Below are positions 8,740-18,398 of a stretch of DNA of 64,000 nt, piece by piece. The notes below the pieces were generated by a model. That model had not been told where the DNA came from, searched no databases, and saw only the letters and a list, made by a program, of their open reading frames with translations. The first letter of the stretch is position 1. Every line of letters starts with the position of its first letter. The translations under genes and the position numbers were made by a program. The stretch is from Duganella sp. CF402 (GTDB lineage: Bacteria > Pseudomonadota > Gammaproteobacteria > Burkholderiales > Burkholderiaceae_D): positions 682,001-746,000 of the forward strand of contig NZ_FOBG01000001.1 of NCBI RefSeq assembly GCF_900109645.1. The letters run 5' to 3'.

Positions 8740-10767
8740 ATGTTCCAAATGTTTGGTTTTGGCGGCGTTAAATGCCCGCGGTGCGAGCACAAAAACGACG
8801 GCCAGTCGGGCTACTGCAAGCACTGCGGCCTGACGCTGGGCGCGCCGCGCAGCGAACCAGTCCTGCGCGACAATCGCTGGATCCCCGGCGATAACGAACT
8901 GGCCGTGTACTTCGGCGTCAGTACGCTGTCCGGCATCTTCACCAAGACGCTGCGCGTGCCGGCCACCACCCGCGCCTACATTCTGCAGGCCGACAAGGCC
9001 ACCGAAGTGCCGCAGGGCGAGTACGAGATCGAAGGTTTCTTCACGCGCCTGAACCATCTGCTGCGCAACCAGAACGCCGAAATCCTGATCACCCGCAGCC
9101 TTCCGCTGCCGGTCGAGTTCTCGTTCAGCGACTTGCATACCGCCGAACACCTGAAGATATCGGCCCGCTTCACGGTCTCCATCCGGATCGAGAACGTGCC
9201 GGCCTTTGCGCAGCATTTCATGACCGTGCCGGGCGTGGTCAGCACCCTGCATCTGCACGAGCTGCTGGAACCATCGGTGCGCCAGCTGGCGGCAGAATTC
9301 GTCGGCAGCCGCTCGATGCGCGAGATGGCCGGCAACGCCGACCTGCGCCTGCAACTGAACGAACGCCTCCAAGCCGCGCTCAAACAGCGCCTGGTCAGCT
9401 ACGGCTTGGCGGTGGATGGTGTAGAAACGGCCGCGCTGCGTCACGATAAATTCGACCATAACCGCGAACGTGTCGGCACCATGTGGCTGGTAGCCGACGA
9501 GCGCCATGTGCAGCTGGAGCACGTCAAGCAGCTGGATGAAATCTACAACGAGGAAGAATGGCAGGGCATCCTGCGTGAAGAGCAGAAGATGCATGCCGAT
9601 TTCCGTCGCGCCGAATTGCGCCAGGACGCCAGCATCAACAAGGCCGAACTGACCTTGAAAGAGGCCGAGCGCGTGCAGGCCCTGCGCGCGCGCGAAGTGG
9701 AACTGTATAGCCGCGTGATGGAATCCAAGACCCGCAAGGTCGCCCTGGATAAAGGCGCCGGCACGGTGCTGGCGGATCTTGAGCACGAACTGGCACGCAA
9801 CAAGTCGCACCGCGTAGGCGAGCAGGCCGATTGGGAGCATGTGCGCCACCTGGCGCAAATCCGCATGCGTACCGAGCTCGAAGTGCTGCAGCAAACGGCG
9901 GCTGAACAGCGCCAGTTGGCGCAGCAGCGCCTGTCGCACCAGCTGCGCCAGCAGGCGATCGAGAACCAGATCGCGCAAGCGCTGCGCATCGAGGAAGAGT
10001 CGCAGCGGCGCGCGGAGCTCACCGCCTTGCGCCAGCGCGAGAAGGACGAAAAGGCGCGCGAACTGCAAATCGAAGCGGAAGCGCATGCGGCCCGCATCCA
10101 CGGCATGACGATGGCCAACGCCGCTCGCCGCCGCGAGGCCGAGCGTGTGCAGGAATGGGAAGACCAGCTGGCGTTGGCCCGCCAGCGCGAACTGCTGCGC
10201 GAGGATGCTGTCAAGGACGCGACCAACGCCGTGCAGCTGGCCGAGATCAACCAGAAGATCGAAGACCTCAAGCGCGCCGGCGCCCAGGCCGACGCCGTGG
10301 CGCAGTACGAAAAACTGCTGCGCACCATCGAGGCCGACGGCATCCACGCGCGCCAGAACCAGTCCAACGCCAAGCAGGCCATGCTGGACCAGCTGGCGGT
10401 GGAGGAGCAGCGCCTGATCCTGCGCCAGCGCGAGCAGGAAGCCGCGTGGCAGCATGAGTTGAAGAAGTTTGAGCAGGAACGCGCTGCGGCGTTCAGCGTC
10501 CAGCAATCGCAGCAGGATCACGAGATCCGCCGCATGGAAACCGTCAACCGCCTGAGCGACCTGGCGATTGCCGCTGTCGCCGCGCCGTCGAATGTGGAAG
10601 CGGTGGCGCAGATCATGAAGATGCAGATTCAAGGCGGTATGTCGCCGGAGCAGATCCAGGCGCTGGCACAGGTAGTGGCGGCGGAACACGGCGTGTCGCC
10701 GCTGGAGGCGGCCAAGCTGGCGTACGAACGCCTGCTGAAAGAGCGCGAACAGCGCGATGCGGAGTAA
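8740..10767 (+). CDS. Zinc-ribbon, SPFH/band 7-like, coiled-coil protein
   Basis: 675 aa. An N-terminal four-cysteine zinc ribbon (C12, C15, C26, C29) is followed by a band 7/SPFH-like region (about 45-230, with FTKTLRVPATTRAYILQADK and IENVPAFAQHFMTVPG). Next comes some 350 residues of charged, Gln/Arg/Glu-rich coiled coil, ending in a short Met/Gln-rich tail. No transmembrane segment is visible, so membrane attachment, if any, would be peripheral. A strong AAGGAG lies seven bases before the ATG. The kinase gene follows after nine bases and carries a similar coiled coil, suggesting that the two proteins form a scaffold and its kinase. Confidence 0.85.
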   Translation: MFQMFGFGGVKCPRCEHKNDGQSGYCKHCGLTLGAPRSEPVLRDNRWIPGDNELAVYFGVSTLSGIFTKTLRVPATTRAYILQADKATEVPQGEYEIEGFFTRLNHLLRNQNAEILITRSLPLPVEFSFSDLHTAEHLKISARFTVSIRIENVPAFAQHFMTVPGVVSTLHLHELLEPSVRQLAAEFVGSRSMREMAGNADLRLQLNERLQAALKQRLVSYGLAVDGVETAALRHDKFDHNRERVGTMWLVADERHVQLEHVKQLDEIYNEEEWQGILREEQKMHADFRRAELRQDASINKAELTLKEAERVQALRAREVELYSRVMESKTRKVALDKGAGTVLADLEHELARNKSHRVGEQADWEHVRHLAQIRMRTELEVLQQTAAEQRQLAQQRLSHQLRQQAIENQIAQALRIEEESQRRAELTALRQREKDEKARELQIEAEAHAARIHGMTMANAARRREAERVQEWEDQLALARQRELLREDAVKDATNAVQLAEINQKIEDLKRAGAQADAVAQYEKLLRTIEADGIHARQNQSNAKQAMLDQLAVEEQRLILRQREQEAAWQHELKKFEQERAAAFSVQQSQQDHEIRRMETVNRLSDLAIAAVAAPSNVEAVAQIMKMQIQGGMSPEQIQALAQVVAAEHGVSPLEAAKLAYERLLKEREQRDAE

Positions 10768-10776
10768 CGGGTAAAG

Positions 10777-13089
10777 ATGCAGACAGCAAGGGACAAGATC
10801 CGCGAACTGCGGGCCTTACATGATGACGGTTTGTTGAGCCTGCAGGAGTTCGACCGTCGCAAGAACGCCATCCTCGACGCGGAATACGCGCCGCCGGGAG
10901 GCCATGCCGCGCCGGTTGTCCTGCCGCCGCGCCAGGGCACGGAGCTGGGGCTGATGACCGGGCAAGAGATCGGTCCGCAAAACCGCCGCTACCGGCTGGA
11001 ACGCCTGATCGGTATGGGCGGCATGGGGCAGGTGTGGCTGGCCACCGACCTGGCCACGCACGCGGAACTGGGCCACAGCGACCAGGTGGCGCTGAAGATC
11101 CTGCCGCCGCAGCTGACCCAGAGCGCCACCCACGCCAAGCTGCTGATCGAGGAAGCCACGCAGGCGCGCAAGCTGGCGCATGAAAATATCGTCCGCGTGT
11201 ATGAGTGGGCGCAGGACCCGGCGACCTCCAGTTACTTCATCATCATGGAGTACCTTGAAGGGCAGGATCTGGATGCGTATCTGGCCGAGCAGGGCACGCT
11301 GGCGCTGGACGCGGTGATCAAGCTGCTGTCGCCGGTGGGCGATGCGCTGCAATATGCGTGGGACAAGCACAAGCTGGTTCACCGCGATATCAAGCCGGGT
11401 AATGTGTTCCTGACCAAACGCGGCGAGATCAAGCTGCTGGACTTCGGCATTGCCTCGCGTGTGCGTAGCGCCGGCAGCAGCCTCGGTTTGCAGACGCCGA
11501 ATGCCGGCACCGCAGGCTATCGCGCGCCGGAGGCGGGCACGCATCAGCGCCAGCCCGCGCCCAGGCTGGATGTGTATGCGGTGGCGGTGATGATCTACCA
11601 GCTGCTGGAAGGCCGCATGCCGTTTGACGATATGCGGACAGCCGACTTTCATCCATCGCCGCCGCGCGGCCTGAATGAGCGACAGTGGAAGGTGCTGCAG
11701 GACGGCTTTGCGTATCTGCAGGAGCGCCGGCCGGCGTCGGTGCCTGCGCTGCTGTCTGCCCTGCGCGAAGCGGCCGGCCCGAGCGACGAGGAAGTGGCAG
11801 CCCGCGCCGAACAGGCTGCCCGCGACCGCGCTGCCCGCGAGGCGCATGATCAGCAACGCCAGAAGGAGCAGGCGGCGCAAGAGGAGCGTGCACGCGAGCA
11901 GGCGCGCGTGCAGGAGGAACAGCGCAAGGCGCAGGCGGCTGAACTGGCGGCGCGCCGTCAGGCCGAGGCCCAGGCTGCGGCGGTGGAAAAGCAGCGGCAG
12001 GAGCAGCAGCGCCGCGCGCTGGAAGCCAGGCAGCGCGCCGAAGCCGAAGCAGCGGCGCAGGTACGCAAGCAGCTATTGCGCGAACAACTGCTGGCGCGGC
12101 GCGAAGCCGATGCGAAGAAGGCGCGTGAAGAACGCGAAGAGCAGCAGCGCAAGGCTACGCAGTTGAAGGCGGAAGCGGCGTACCGTCAAGAGCAGGAGCG
12201 GCATCGCAAGCAGCAGGCCGAGCGCCATGCGGCGGAGCTGGCGGCGGTGGCGTCGCACACGCCGGTGGCCGACGCCAGCGGCGTGCTGCGCGACCGCTTT
12301 CTTGACGGCTCGGGTGCAGGGCCGGATCTGGTGCTGATACCGACCGGCCGCTTCCAGATGGGCTCCCACGAGCACGAGCAGGCGGTGGCAATCAAGGCCG
12401 GAGCGCAGAAGAACTGGCTGGAGCGCGAGCTGCCGCAGCGCTGGGTGGGCATCGAACAGTCGTTTGCGATGGGGCGCTATCCGGTGACAGTGGCGCAGTG
12501 GCGGCAGTTCGTCAAGGACACCGGCTGGGAGTCGCAGTCCGACACCGACTGGCGCGCGCCGGGCTTTGCACAGTCGGACGATCATCCGGTGGTAGGCGTC
12601 AGCTGGATGGACGTGCAGCTATATTTGCGCTGGCTATCGCAGAAAACCGGGCAGGTGTACCGCCTGCCGACCGAGGCGGAATGGGAGTATGCCTGCCGCG
12701 CCGGCACTAAAACGGCGTTCAGCTTCGGCGACACCATCAGCCCTGACCAAGCCAACTACGACGGCCACTACACCTACAACGGCGGCCAGCGCGGCGCCTA
12801 CGTGCAGGGCACCAGCAAGGTCGGCGCATACCAGCCGAATCCTTGGGGGCTATTCGACATGCACGGCAACGTGTGGGAGTGGACGCAGGACGTGGTGCAC
12901 AATAATTACGTTGGCGCGCCAGCGGATGGCCGCGCGTGGGAGGAGGGCGGCGACCCGGTGAGGCGTGTACTGCGTGGCGGATCGTGGCTGTACAACCCGC
13001 GCTATCTGCGTTCGGCGGTGCGCAATGGTTTTTCGGCGGTGCTGGCGAACGACATTGTCGGCTTCCGCGTGGCCCGCAAGCTGGCATGA
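10777..13089 (+). CDS. SHOCT-Ser/Thr kinase-coiled coil-FGE-like domain fusion
   Basis: 770 aa. Order: SHOCT-like helix pair (about 5-35), Hanks-type kinase (about 70-330), Gln/Arg/Ala-rich coiled coil (about 335-490), and a formylglycine-generating-enzyme (SUMF1-type) domain (about 515-770). The kinase is intact: glycine loop GMGGMGQVW, K107 in VALK, H202-R-D204, N209, D222-F-G224 and a YRAPE motif. The FGE-like part has HGNVWEW, RVLRGGSW and GFRVAR, but Tyr and Leu replace the two catalytic cysteines expected after GGSW, so it is more likely a ligand- or protein-binding module. No membrane helix is present. It is the last gene of block A. Confidence 0.92.
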   Translation: MQTARDKIRELRALHDDGLLSLQEFDRRKNAILDAEYAPPGGHAAPVVLPPRQGTELGLMTGQEIGPQNRRYRLERLIGMGGMGQVWLATDLATHAELGHSDQVALKILPPQLTQSATHAKLLIEEATQARKLAHENIVRVYEWAQDPATSSYFIIMEYLEGQDLDAYLAEQGTLALDAVIKLLSPVGDALQYAWDKHKLVHRDIKPGNVFLTKRGEIKLLDFGIASRVRSAGSSLGLQTPNAGTAGYRAPEAGTHQRQPAPRLDVYAVAVMIYQLLEGRMPFDDMRTADFHPSPPRGLNERQWKVLQDGFAYLQERRPASVPALLSALREAAGPSDEEVAARAEQAARDRAAREAHDQQRQKEQAAQEERAREQARVQEEQRKAQAAELAARRQAEAQAAAVEKQRQEQQRRALEARQRAEAEAAAQVRKQLLREQLLARREADAKKAREEREEQQRKATQLKAEAAYRQEQERHRKQQAERHAAELAAVASHTPVADASGVLRDRFLDGSGAGPDLVLIPTGRFQMGSHEHEQAVAIKAGAQKNWLERELPQRWVGIEQSFAMGRYPVTVAQWRQFVKDTGWESQSDTDWRAPGFAQSDDHPVVGVSWMDVQLYLRWLSQKTGQVYRLPTEAEWEYACRAGTKTAFSFGDTISPDQANYDGHYTYNGGQRGAYVQGTSKVGAYQPNPWGLFDMHGNVWEWTQDVVHNNYVGAPADGRAWEEGGDPVRRVLRGGSWLYNPRYLRSAVRNGFSAVLANDIVGFRVARKLA

Positions 13090-13124
13090 GGTATACTCAC
13101 GGCCTTTGAAAATCAGGATTCCCT

Positions 13125-13469
13125 ATGAGCACCTTGCCACCATGCCCGAAATGCAGTTCCGAATATACCTATGAAGACGGCGCTAACCTGGTGTGCCCGG
13201 AGTGCGCGCACGAGTGGACTGCCGGTGCTGCTGAAGCGGCGGAAGAGGGCGCCCGTGTGTACCGCGACGCGGTCGGCAATCTGCTGCAGGATGGCGATAC
13301 CGTCACCGTCATCAAGGATTTGAAGCTGAAGGGCGGCGGTGGTGTGGTCAAGGTCGGCACCAAGGTGAAGAACATTCGCCTGGTCGATGCCGATCACGAT
13401 ATCGACTGCAAGATCGAAGGCTTCGGCGCCATGAGCCTGAAGACGGAGTTCGTTAAAAAGGTGGTGTGA
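13125..13469 (+). CDS. yjdM: YjdM/PhnA-family zinc-ribbon protein
   Basis: 114 aa, matching the roughly 110-aa length of the family. An N-terminal zinc ribbon (C7, C10, C24, C27) precedes a small beta-barrel domain ([15 protein letters not shown], ending TEFVKKVV). The family was once linked to alkylphosphonate use because of its genomic position in E. coli, but its role is not established. A TATACT hexamer at 13092-13097 is a plausible -10. The end overlaps the convergent acetyltransferase gene by 17 bases. Confidence 0.9.
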   Translation: MSTLPPCPKCSSEYTYEDGANLVCPECAHEWTAGAAEAAEEGARVYRDAVGNLLQDGDTVTVIKDLKLKGGGGVVKVGTKVKNIRLVDADHDIDCKIEGFGAMSLKTEFVKKVV

Positions 13470-14094
13470 TCGTCACCGTGGAGAAGTGCGAATGCACGCT
13501 CCATCCCAGTGTCGCGTAGAGCCCCCGGCCTGCCTCGGTTGCCACCAGCACGCGCTGCGCGGCTTGTGATTGCTGCGCTGTTCCCAATGCCGCCATGATC
13601 GCCGCGCCCAGTCCTTGATGCTGGTGCGCGGGTGCGGTGGCGATGCGGTCGAACACAAATACCCGTTCATATTCCGCTGCATAGCCAGTGGCGGCGAGCG
13701 TGTCGTCGTCGGCGAAGATGCGCGCGGTGGTGACGCCGGATTCGGTCTGCATTTGCAGCCAGTAGCCGGGCGGCAGCGACGGCACTGGATTGCGGCCAGT
13801 TTCCCTGGTCATCAAATAACCAGTGGGCTGCAGCTGCCAGCGGTGCGGCACCAGCGACTGCAAATGCGCACCCGGCCCGCACATCTTGATAAACACATAC
13901 GGCTCGTGAATCTCCTGCGCGAGTTGCGTGATGGCGGGCGAGGGGCCCGCGAACACATAGCGCCGCAGTTCTTCCGGCATCGCCGTATCGACGCGCAGCC
14001 CGCCGCGATCCGGCACCGGCTGCGGCAAATGCCGCGCCATCGAGCGCGCCCGCAGCCATCCTTCCAGCAGTTCAGCATCAGCCAGTTTGTTCAT
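13453..14094 (-). CDS. GNAT-family N-acetyltransferase
   Basis: 213 aa from the ATG at 14094; the longer frame to 14415 would run into the neighbouring LysR gene. The acetyl-CoA-binding motif is visible in the C-terminal half ([20 protein letters not shown], then [15 protein letters not shown]). The N-terminal half is a variable substrate-side domain ([20 protein letters not shown]). The substrate cannot be told from sequence. Confidence 0.85.
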   Translation of the reverse strand: MNKLADAELLEGWLRARSMARHLPQPVPDRGGLRVDTAMPEELRRYVFAGPSPAITQLAQEIHEPYVFIKMCGPGAHLQSLVPHRWQLQPTGYLMTRETGRNPVPSLPPGYWLQMQTESGVTTARIFADDDTLAATGYAAEYERVFVFDRIATAPAHQHQGLGAAIMAALGTAQQSQAAQRVLVATEAGRGLYATLGWSVHSHFSTVTITPPF

Positions 14095-14132
14095 AGGTTT
14101 CGTGAATATCGACAGGATCTTATTTTTGTAGT

Positions 14133-15011
14133 TTAACTTAGCCGCTCCAGCGCGAAGTCGACGAAGCTGCGGACTTTGGCGCTGGGGCGCGCTTCGGGGC
14201 GGCGCAAGATGTGCATGGCGCGTGATGGCAGTTCCCATTTCGGCAGTAGCCGCACCAGTTGGCCGGCTTGCAGGGCTGGCTCCATCAGTACATCCGCTTG
14301 CAGCACCACGCCCATGCCGGCTATCGCCGCAACCACCAGCGATGTACCGGTATTGCTGACCAGCGTGCCGCGTGCCTGCACGTCCACTTTTTCTTCGCCG
14401 CGCTTGAAGTGCCACGTGGCGCCGGCGCCGGCGAACACCAGGCAGTTGTGCTTCGTCAGGTCAGAAGGATGGCGCGGCGTGCCATGCTGTTTCAGGTATG
14501 CCGGACTGGCCGCCACCAGCACGCGCCCAGGCTTCAGCGGACGGGCGATCAGTGTATTGTCGGCGATGGGGCCGGAACGGATGGTGACGTCCACACCTTC
14601 CTCCGCCATGTCGATCACGCGATTGCTCAGTACCAGTTCGATGCTGACTTTGGGATAGCGCGCCGCATATTCCGCAATGACTGGCGTCAGGCGCTGCTCG
14701 CCGTAGGTGGCCGGCGCCGAGATGCGCAAGCTGCCTTGCGGCTCGGCGCGCAGGTTCTCCGCCACGTGGTCGGCCGCCGCCACGCTGGCCAGCACGTCGC
14801 GGCAGCGTTCCAGATAGGCGATGCCGATCTCGGTCAGCGTTTGACGGCGCGTGCTGCGCTCAATCAGTCGCGCGCCAAGCTGCTGTTCCAGCGCCTGCAC
14901 ATGCTTGCCGACCATGACCGCCGATATGCCCAGCGCCTGTGCCGCTGCCGCAAAACTGCCCGCCGTTGCAGCCGACACAAACACTTCCATGCTGCGTAGC
15001 TTGTCGCTCAT
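14133..15011 (-). CDS. LysR-family transcriptional regulator
   Basis: 292 aa, the usual family length. Winged HTH at residues 1-62 (SFAAAAQALGISAVMVGKHV, LIERSTRRQTLTEIG) and a C-terminal periplasmic-binding-protein-like effector domain. The sequence resembles the CrgA/DsdC-like subgroup common in Burkholderiales. It is divergent from the DUF1330 gene at 15111 with 99 bases between them, the classic arrangement for LysR control of the neighbour and of itself. Confidence 0.93.
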   Translation of the reverse strand: MSDKLRSMEVFVSAATAGSFAAAAQALGISAVMVGKHVQALEQQLGARLIERSTRRQTLTEIGIAYLERCRDVLASVAAADHVAENLRAEPQGSLRISAPATYGEQRLTPVIAEYAARYPKVSIELVLSNRVIDMAEEGVDVTIRSGPIADNTLIARPLKPGRVLVAASPAYLKQHGTPRHPSDLTKHNCLVFAGAGATWHFKRGEEKVDVQARGTLVSNTGTSLVVAAIAGMGVVLQADVLMEPALQAGQLVRLLPKWELPSRAMHILRRPEARPSAKVRSFVDFALERLS

Positions 15012-15110
15012 ATTCGAAACAATTAATTAGGAATGAATGAAAGTTTAGCGTATTTATCGTTGATCGGCTTGTGATGATAATGAAGCCTCATACATACCAA
15101 GGAGGTCATC

Positions 15111-15395
15111 ATGGCAGCATACGCAATTGGATTCGCAACCCTGCGCAGCACGGAATGGCAGAAGGAATATGGCGCTCATATGCCAGCGCTGACGGCAAAG
15201 CACGGCGGCAAGCTGGTGGCGAAGTCGGCGCCACAGGCGCTGGAAGGCACGCCGGCACTGCCAGAGGCGATGGTGGTGATCGAATTCCCTTCCGCCGCTG
15301 ACGCGCAAGCATGGTATGACGATCCGGAACACGTCAGTCTGAAAGCGCTGCGCCAGGACGGCGCCGATTTCTCGATGGTGCTGGTCGGCGCGTAG
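15111..15395 (+). CDS. DUF1330 domain protein
   Basis: 94 aa, close to the normal DUF1330 length. The ferredoxin-like dimeric alpha/beta pattern is recognisable (AYAIGFATL, VVIEFPSAADAQAWYDDPEH). A perfect ribosome site (AAGGAGG) precedes the ATG. The family has no firmly established activity. Its divergent position makes it the likely target of the LysR regulator at 14133-15011. Confidence 0.88.
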   Translation: MAAYAIGFATLRSTEWQKEYGAHMPALTAKHGGKLVAKSAPQALEGTPALPEAMVVIEFPSAADAQAWYDDPEHVSLKALRQDGADFSMVLVGA

Positions 15396-15482
15396 GCTTT
15401 TAGTAGAAGCGCAAGCCCTTCATTCGGTGTACATTGTGGGTTCTGAGTTTATTACCGAACTAGCTGCCACAAGGAACACCGA

Positions 15483-15881
15483 ATGACTATCAAAGCCCTG
15501 CGTGATCAATCCCTGCCGATGCGTCACATCCTCCATGTGCGCAATCACATTATCTCGACCGATGGTTCGGTGGAAGAGGGCGGTAATGACGCCGGCCCAT
15601 CGCCGCACGACCTGTACGACGCCGCCCTGAGCGCATGCAAGGCGCTGACCGTGGTGTGGTTCGCCAAGCGCAAGAACATCCCGCTGGAGCACGTGGAAGT
15701 GAGCATGGAGCGCGACGCCAGCGAAGAGCGCCAGGGCATCTACCGCCTGACCGCCACCTTGCACGTCACCGGCGACCTGACCGAAACGCAGCGCGCCGAA
15801 TTGCTGGCCGCCGCGCAGAAGTGTCCTATCCATAAGCTGATGACTTCCGTGACCACCGAAGTGACCACCGTGCTGGGATAA
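15483..15881 (+). CDS. OsmC-family protein
   Basis: 132 aa. The two redox cysteines of OsmC/Ohr-type thiol peroxidases are present at C52 (ALSACKALT) and C114 (AQKCPIHK). The family reduces organic or fatty-acid hydroperoxides, or serves as a general osmotically induced protein. It is followed after four bases by the pirin gene, which suggests an oxidative-stress pair. A ribosome site (AAGGAA) is well placed. Confidence 0.92.
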   Translation: MTIKALRDQSLPMRHILHVRNHIISTDGSVEEGGNDAGPSPHDLYDAALSACKALTVVWFAKRKNIPLEHVEVSMERDASEERQGIYRLTATLHVTGDLTETQRAELLAAAQKCPIHKLMTSVTTEVTTVLG

Positions 15882-15885
15882 GACC

Positions 15886-16767
15886 ATGACCATCTCGAAT
15901 CTGTTGAAGGGCCACGAAAAGGATCTGGGCGGCGGCTTTGTGGTGCGCCGCTACCTGCCGTCCGCCGTCAAGCAGGCGGTGGGTCCGTTCATTTTCTTCG
16001 ACCATTTCGGCCCGGTCGATGTGCCGGCCGACGCCGACCATGATGTGCGTCCGCACCCGCACATCGGCCTCGCCACCGTGACGTATCTGTTTGAAGGCGC
16101 GATGGACCACCGCGACAGCCTGGGCACCTACCAGCGCATCGAGCCGGGCGCCATCAACTGGATGACGGCCGGTCGCGGTATCGTACACTCCGAGCGTACG
16201 CCGAAGGATCTGGTTGGCGTACCGCACCGCACGCACGGCTTGCAACTGTGGGCCGCGCTGCCGGCAGCGCATGAGGAAACGGAGCCGGGTTTCTGCCACA
16301 CGCCATCCAGCGCGATTCCCGAATTGACGGTCGATGGCGCCGACATCCGTGTGCTGATCGGCACCGCCTTCGGCCAGACCTCGCCGGTGCAGACCTACAG
16401 CCAGACGCTGTATCTGGACGTCGCACTCAAGGCCGGCGGCGAGCTAGCATTGAGCGATCTGCCAGCCGAGGCGGCGATCTATCCGATCAGCGGTGCACTG
16501 GAAGTGGATGGCGCTGCGCTGGAACTACACAACATGGCGCTGCTGGATAGCGCCAACACACGCCGCGTGAAAGCCAATAGCGACGCGCGCTTCGTCGTCA
16601 TCGGCGGCGAACCGCTGGATGGCCATCGCTATATGTTCTGGAACTTCGTCTCATCGCGCAAGGAACGCGTGGTGCAGGCGGGCGAAGACTGGGAGGCGCA
16701 GCGCTTCCCGCAAGTGCCGGGTGAAACGGAGCGGATTCCTCTGCCGGCCAGGAAACCGGCGGCGTAA
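15886..16767 (+). CDS. Pirin-family bicupin protein
   Basis: 293 aa with the N-terminal pirin cupin (FDHFGPVDVPADADHDVRPH) and the C-terminal pirin_C cupin (SDLPAEAAIYPISGALEVDG). Iron ligands H57, H59, H101 and E103 are present. Bacterial pirins include quercetin dioxygenases and redox-linked regulators; the role here is not decided. It is probably co-transcribed with osmC. Its stop lies only six bases from the stop of the convergent FHA gene. Confidence 0.94.
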   Translation: MTISNLLKGHEKDLGGGFVVRRYLPSAVKQAVGPFIFFDHFGPVDVPADADHDVRPHPHIGLATVTYLFEGAMDHRDSLGTYQRIEPGAINWMTAGRGIVHSERTPKDLVGVPHRTHGLQLWAALPAAHEETEPGFCHTPSSAIPELTVDGADIRVLIGTAFGQTSPVQTYSQTLYLDVALKAGGELALSDLPAEAAIYPISGALEVDGAALELHNMALLDSANTRRVKANSDARFVVIGGEPLDGHRYMFWNFVSSRKERVVQAGEDWEAQRFPQVPGETERIPLPARKPAA

Positions 16768-16773
16768 CGAGGA

Positions 16774-18303
16774 TCAGGCGGTGGACATGGCGTTCGCCGC
16801 CACGGTGCTGTAGATATCGGTGGCGCCGGTGCGGATGATCCAATGCTCCGGATACGGATCGCTGGCGAAGCGGGTATGGCGCGGCACACGGCTCAGTTTA
16901 TCCAGAGAGACAGTCGGCGCCAGCGCGGTCTCCTTGCCGGTCAGTTGGTCGAGATGCCAGAAGCCGCCGTCGCGGTGGAACAGCAGCGGCAGCGCGGCCG
17001 CATGCGGCGCGGCTGCAAACGACTTGACCGGGTAGCCGGGATGCGTCTCCGGCGCCAGCAGGTAGAAGCTCTCGGCATTGGCGCCGTGGTCCACGCGGTG
17101 CAGGATCACGCCGTGCGGCATGATGGCCGATACCGCCAGCGTCACGATGTCCTTGATGCTGGCGCTGAATTCGATGCGCATACCGAGCCGCAGCGCGGTC
17201 GGTTTGTGCTTGCCCGGCCAGACGCCATCCAGCAGGATGCCGTAGCGCGACACGTCTTCAATTTCAAACCCCAGGCCGGAACGGCGGATCACCGCATGGC
17301 GGCCGGACAGGCGGCGCGTCAGGCCGTTGGTGTCCTGGCCGTCGGCGCTGTAGTGGGTGAGCAGCACGTCCGCTTCCGGATCGACCAGCTCAAAGCGGCC
17401 GATCACGCATTCTTCCATCGCGAACAGGCGGATCTGGCGCTGCGCCCCGGCTTCCGGCGCGGCGTTCACCAGCGAGGCGGCGGCGCTTGGATGCGGGTGC
17501 AGCGCGGCCGCTTGCGGCATGTCGATTTCGATCAGGTCTTCGTCCCACGCGATGGTGGAGAAGCCCAGGTCCACTTTGCCGGCCGGCGCATTCAGGTCCA
17601 GATGGGCGATGCCGGCGTTGCGGGCGGTGACGTCGATATCGAGGCTGTCGCCGCCTTGCGCGCTGACGCGGGCAATCGAGGCATCGTCCGCCATCACGCG
17701 CACATTCTTGTGGGTGCTGAGGAAGATGCGGTGGATCTCGGTCAGCGTGGCGTCGAGGCGCGGCACCAGGATCACGAAGGTGCACACCCATTTGCGTGCG
17801 GCCATGCCGGCATGCTGGCTAAGCAGTTCGATGCTGATCTGGTACTGGCCGTGCTCCTTGCCGCGCGAGGAAAATTCGACAAACACAGGGCGCCAGTCGC
17901 CATCGACGGCGCGCACGAAGTGCTGGCGCGCGGCGCCGTGCGGAATCAGGTCCGACTGCAGTTGCAGCGTCAGTTGCGGCGCGCAAGCTTCGGGCATGCC
18001 GCGCAGTTCCATCTTCAGGGTCTGGCGACCGCCAGCGGCGCGCGGGTCGAAGCCGCTGATGTGCAGCTGCGGGCGTTCGGCATGCATGCGCTGCAGCGGA
18101 CGGGCGTAATGAGTAGGCGTTGGTTCGGAAGCAGGGACGGCATCCAGCGCCGTGGCCGGGGAGGCGGCACGGGTGGTGCGCAGTGCAGTCAGCAGATCGA
18201 AGCTGGAGGGTTCCGCTTGGGCGTGGCCGCCTTCGCAGGTTTGCGCTCCTGACATGACCCAATAAGTGCAATGCGGGTGCTGGGCATTACTGCATTTTTT
18301 CAT
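16774..18303 (-). CDS. FHA-domain protein with N-terminal Cys/His cluster
   Basis: 509 aa. An N-terminal Cys/His cluster (C4, H11, C12, C23, H27) may be a small zinc site. A central beta-rich domain (about 75-270) follows. An FHA phosphothreonine-binding domain lies at about 291-395, with IGRF (301-304), RLSGRHAVIRR and SRYGILLDG matching the conserved GR, SxxH and N/G positions. The C-terminal 110 residues are unassigned. No transmembrane segment is seen, so it is cytoplasmic. It is the last gene of block B, downstream of the PP2C gene, and is expected to bind phosphothreonine made by one of the two kinases. Confidence 0.88.
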   Translation of the reverse strand: MKKCSNAQHPHCTYWVMSGAQTCEGGHAQAEPSSFDLLTALRTTRAASPATALDAVPASEPTPTHYARPLQRMHAERPQLHISGFDPRAAGGRQTLKMELRGMPEACAPQLTLQLQSDLIPHGAARQHFVRAVDGDWRPVFVEFSSRGKEHGQYQISIELLSQHAGMAARKWVCTFVILVPRLDATLTEIHRIFLSTHKNVRVMADDASIARVSAQGGDSLDIDVTARNAGIAHLDLNAPAGKVDLGFSTIAWDEDLIEIDMPQAAALHPHPSAAASLVNAAPEAGAQRQIRLFAMEECVIGRFELVDPEADVLLTHYSADGQDTNGLTRRLSGRHAVIRRSGLGFEIEDVSRYGILLDGVWPGKHKPTALRLGMRIEFSASIKDIVTLAVSAIMPHGVILHRVDHGANAESFYLLAPETHPGYPVKSFAAAPHAAALPLLFHRDGGFWHLDQLTGKETALAPTVSLDKLSRVPRHTRFASDPYPEHWIIRTGATDIYSTVAANAMSTA

Positions 18304-18398
18304 GACAAACCGACCGATGGGATACCCGTCAGTTTATGCGGTTTTCACTCTGTTTGGCAAACTTTGCAACTCGTTTTTTTGGTCCGTCTGTGCACTGG

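Noticed and set aside
12330..13089. Sulfatase-modifying enzyme activity for the FGE-like domain
   Set aside because: The two catalytic cysteines expected after the GGSW motif are replaced by Tyr and Leu and no sulfatase gene is nearby.
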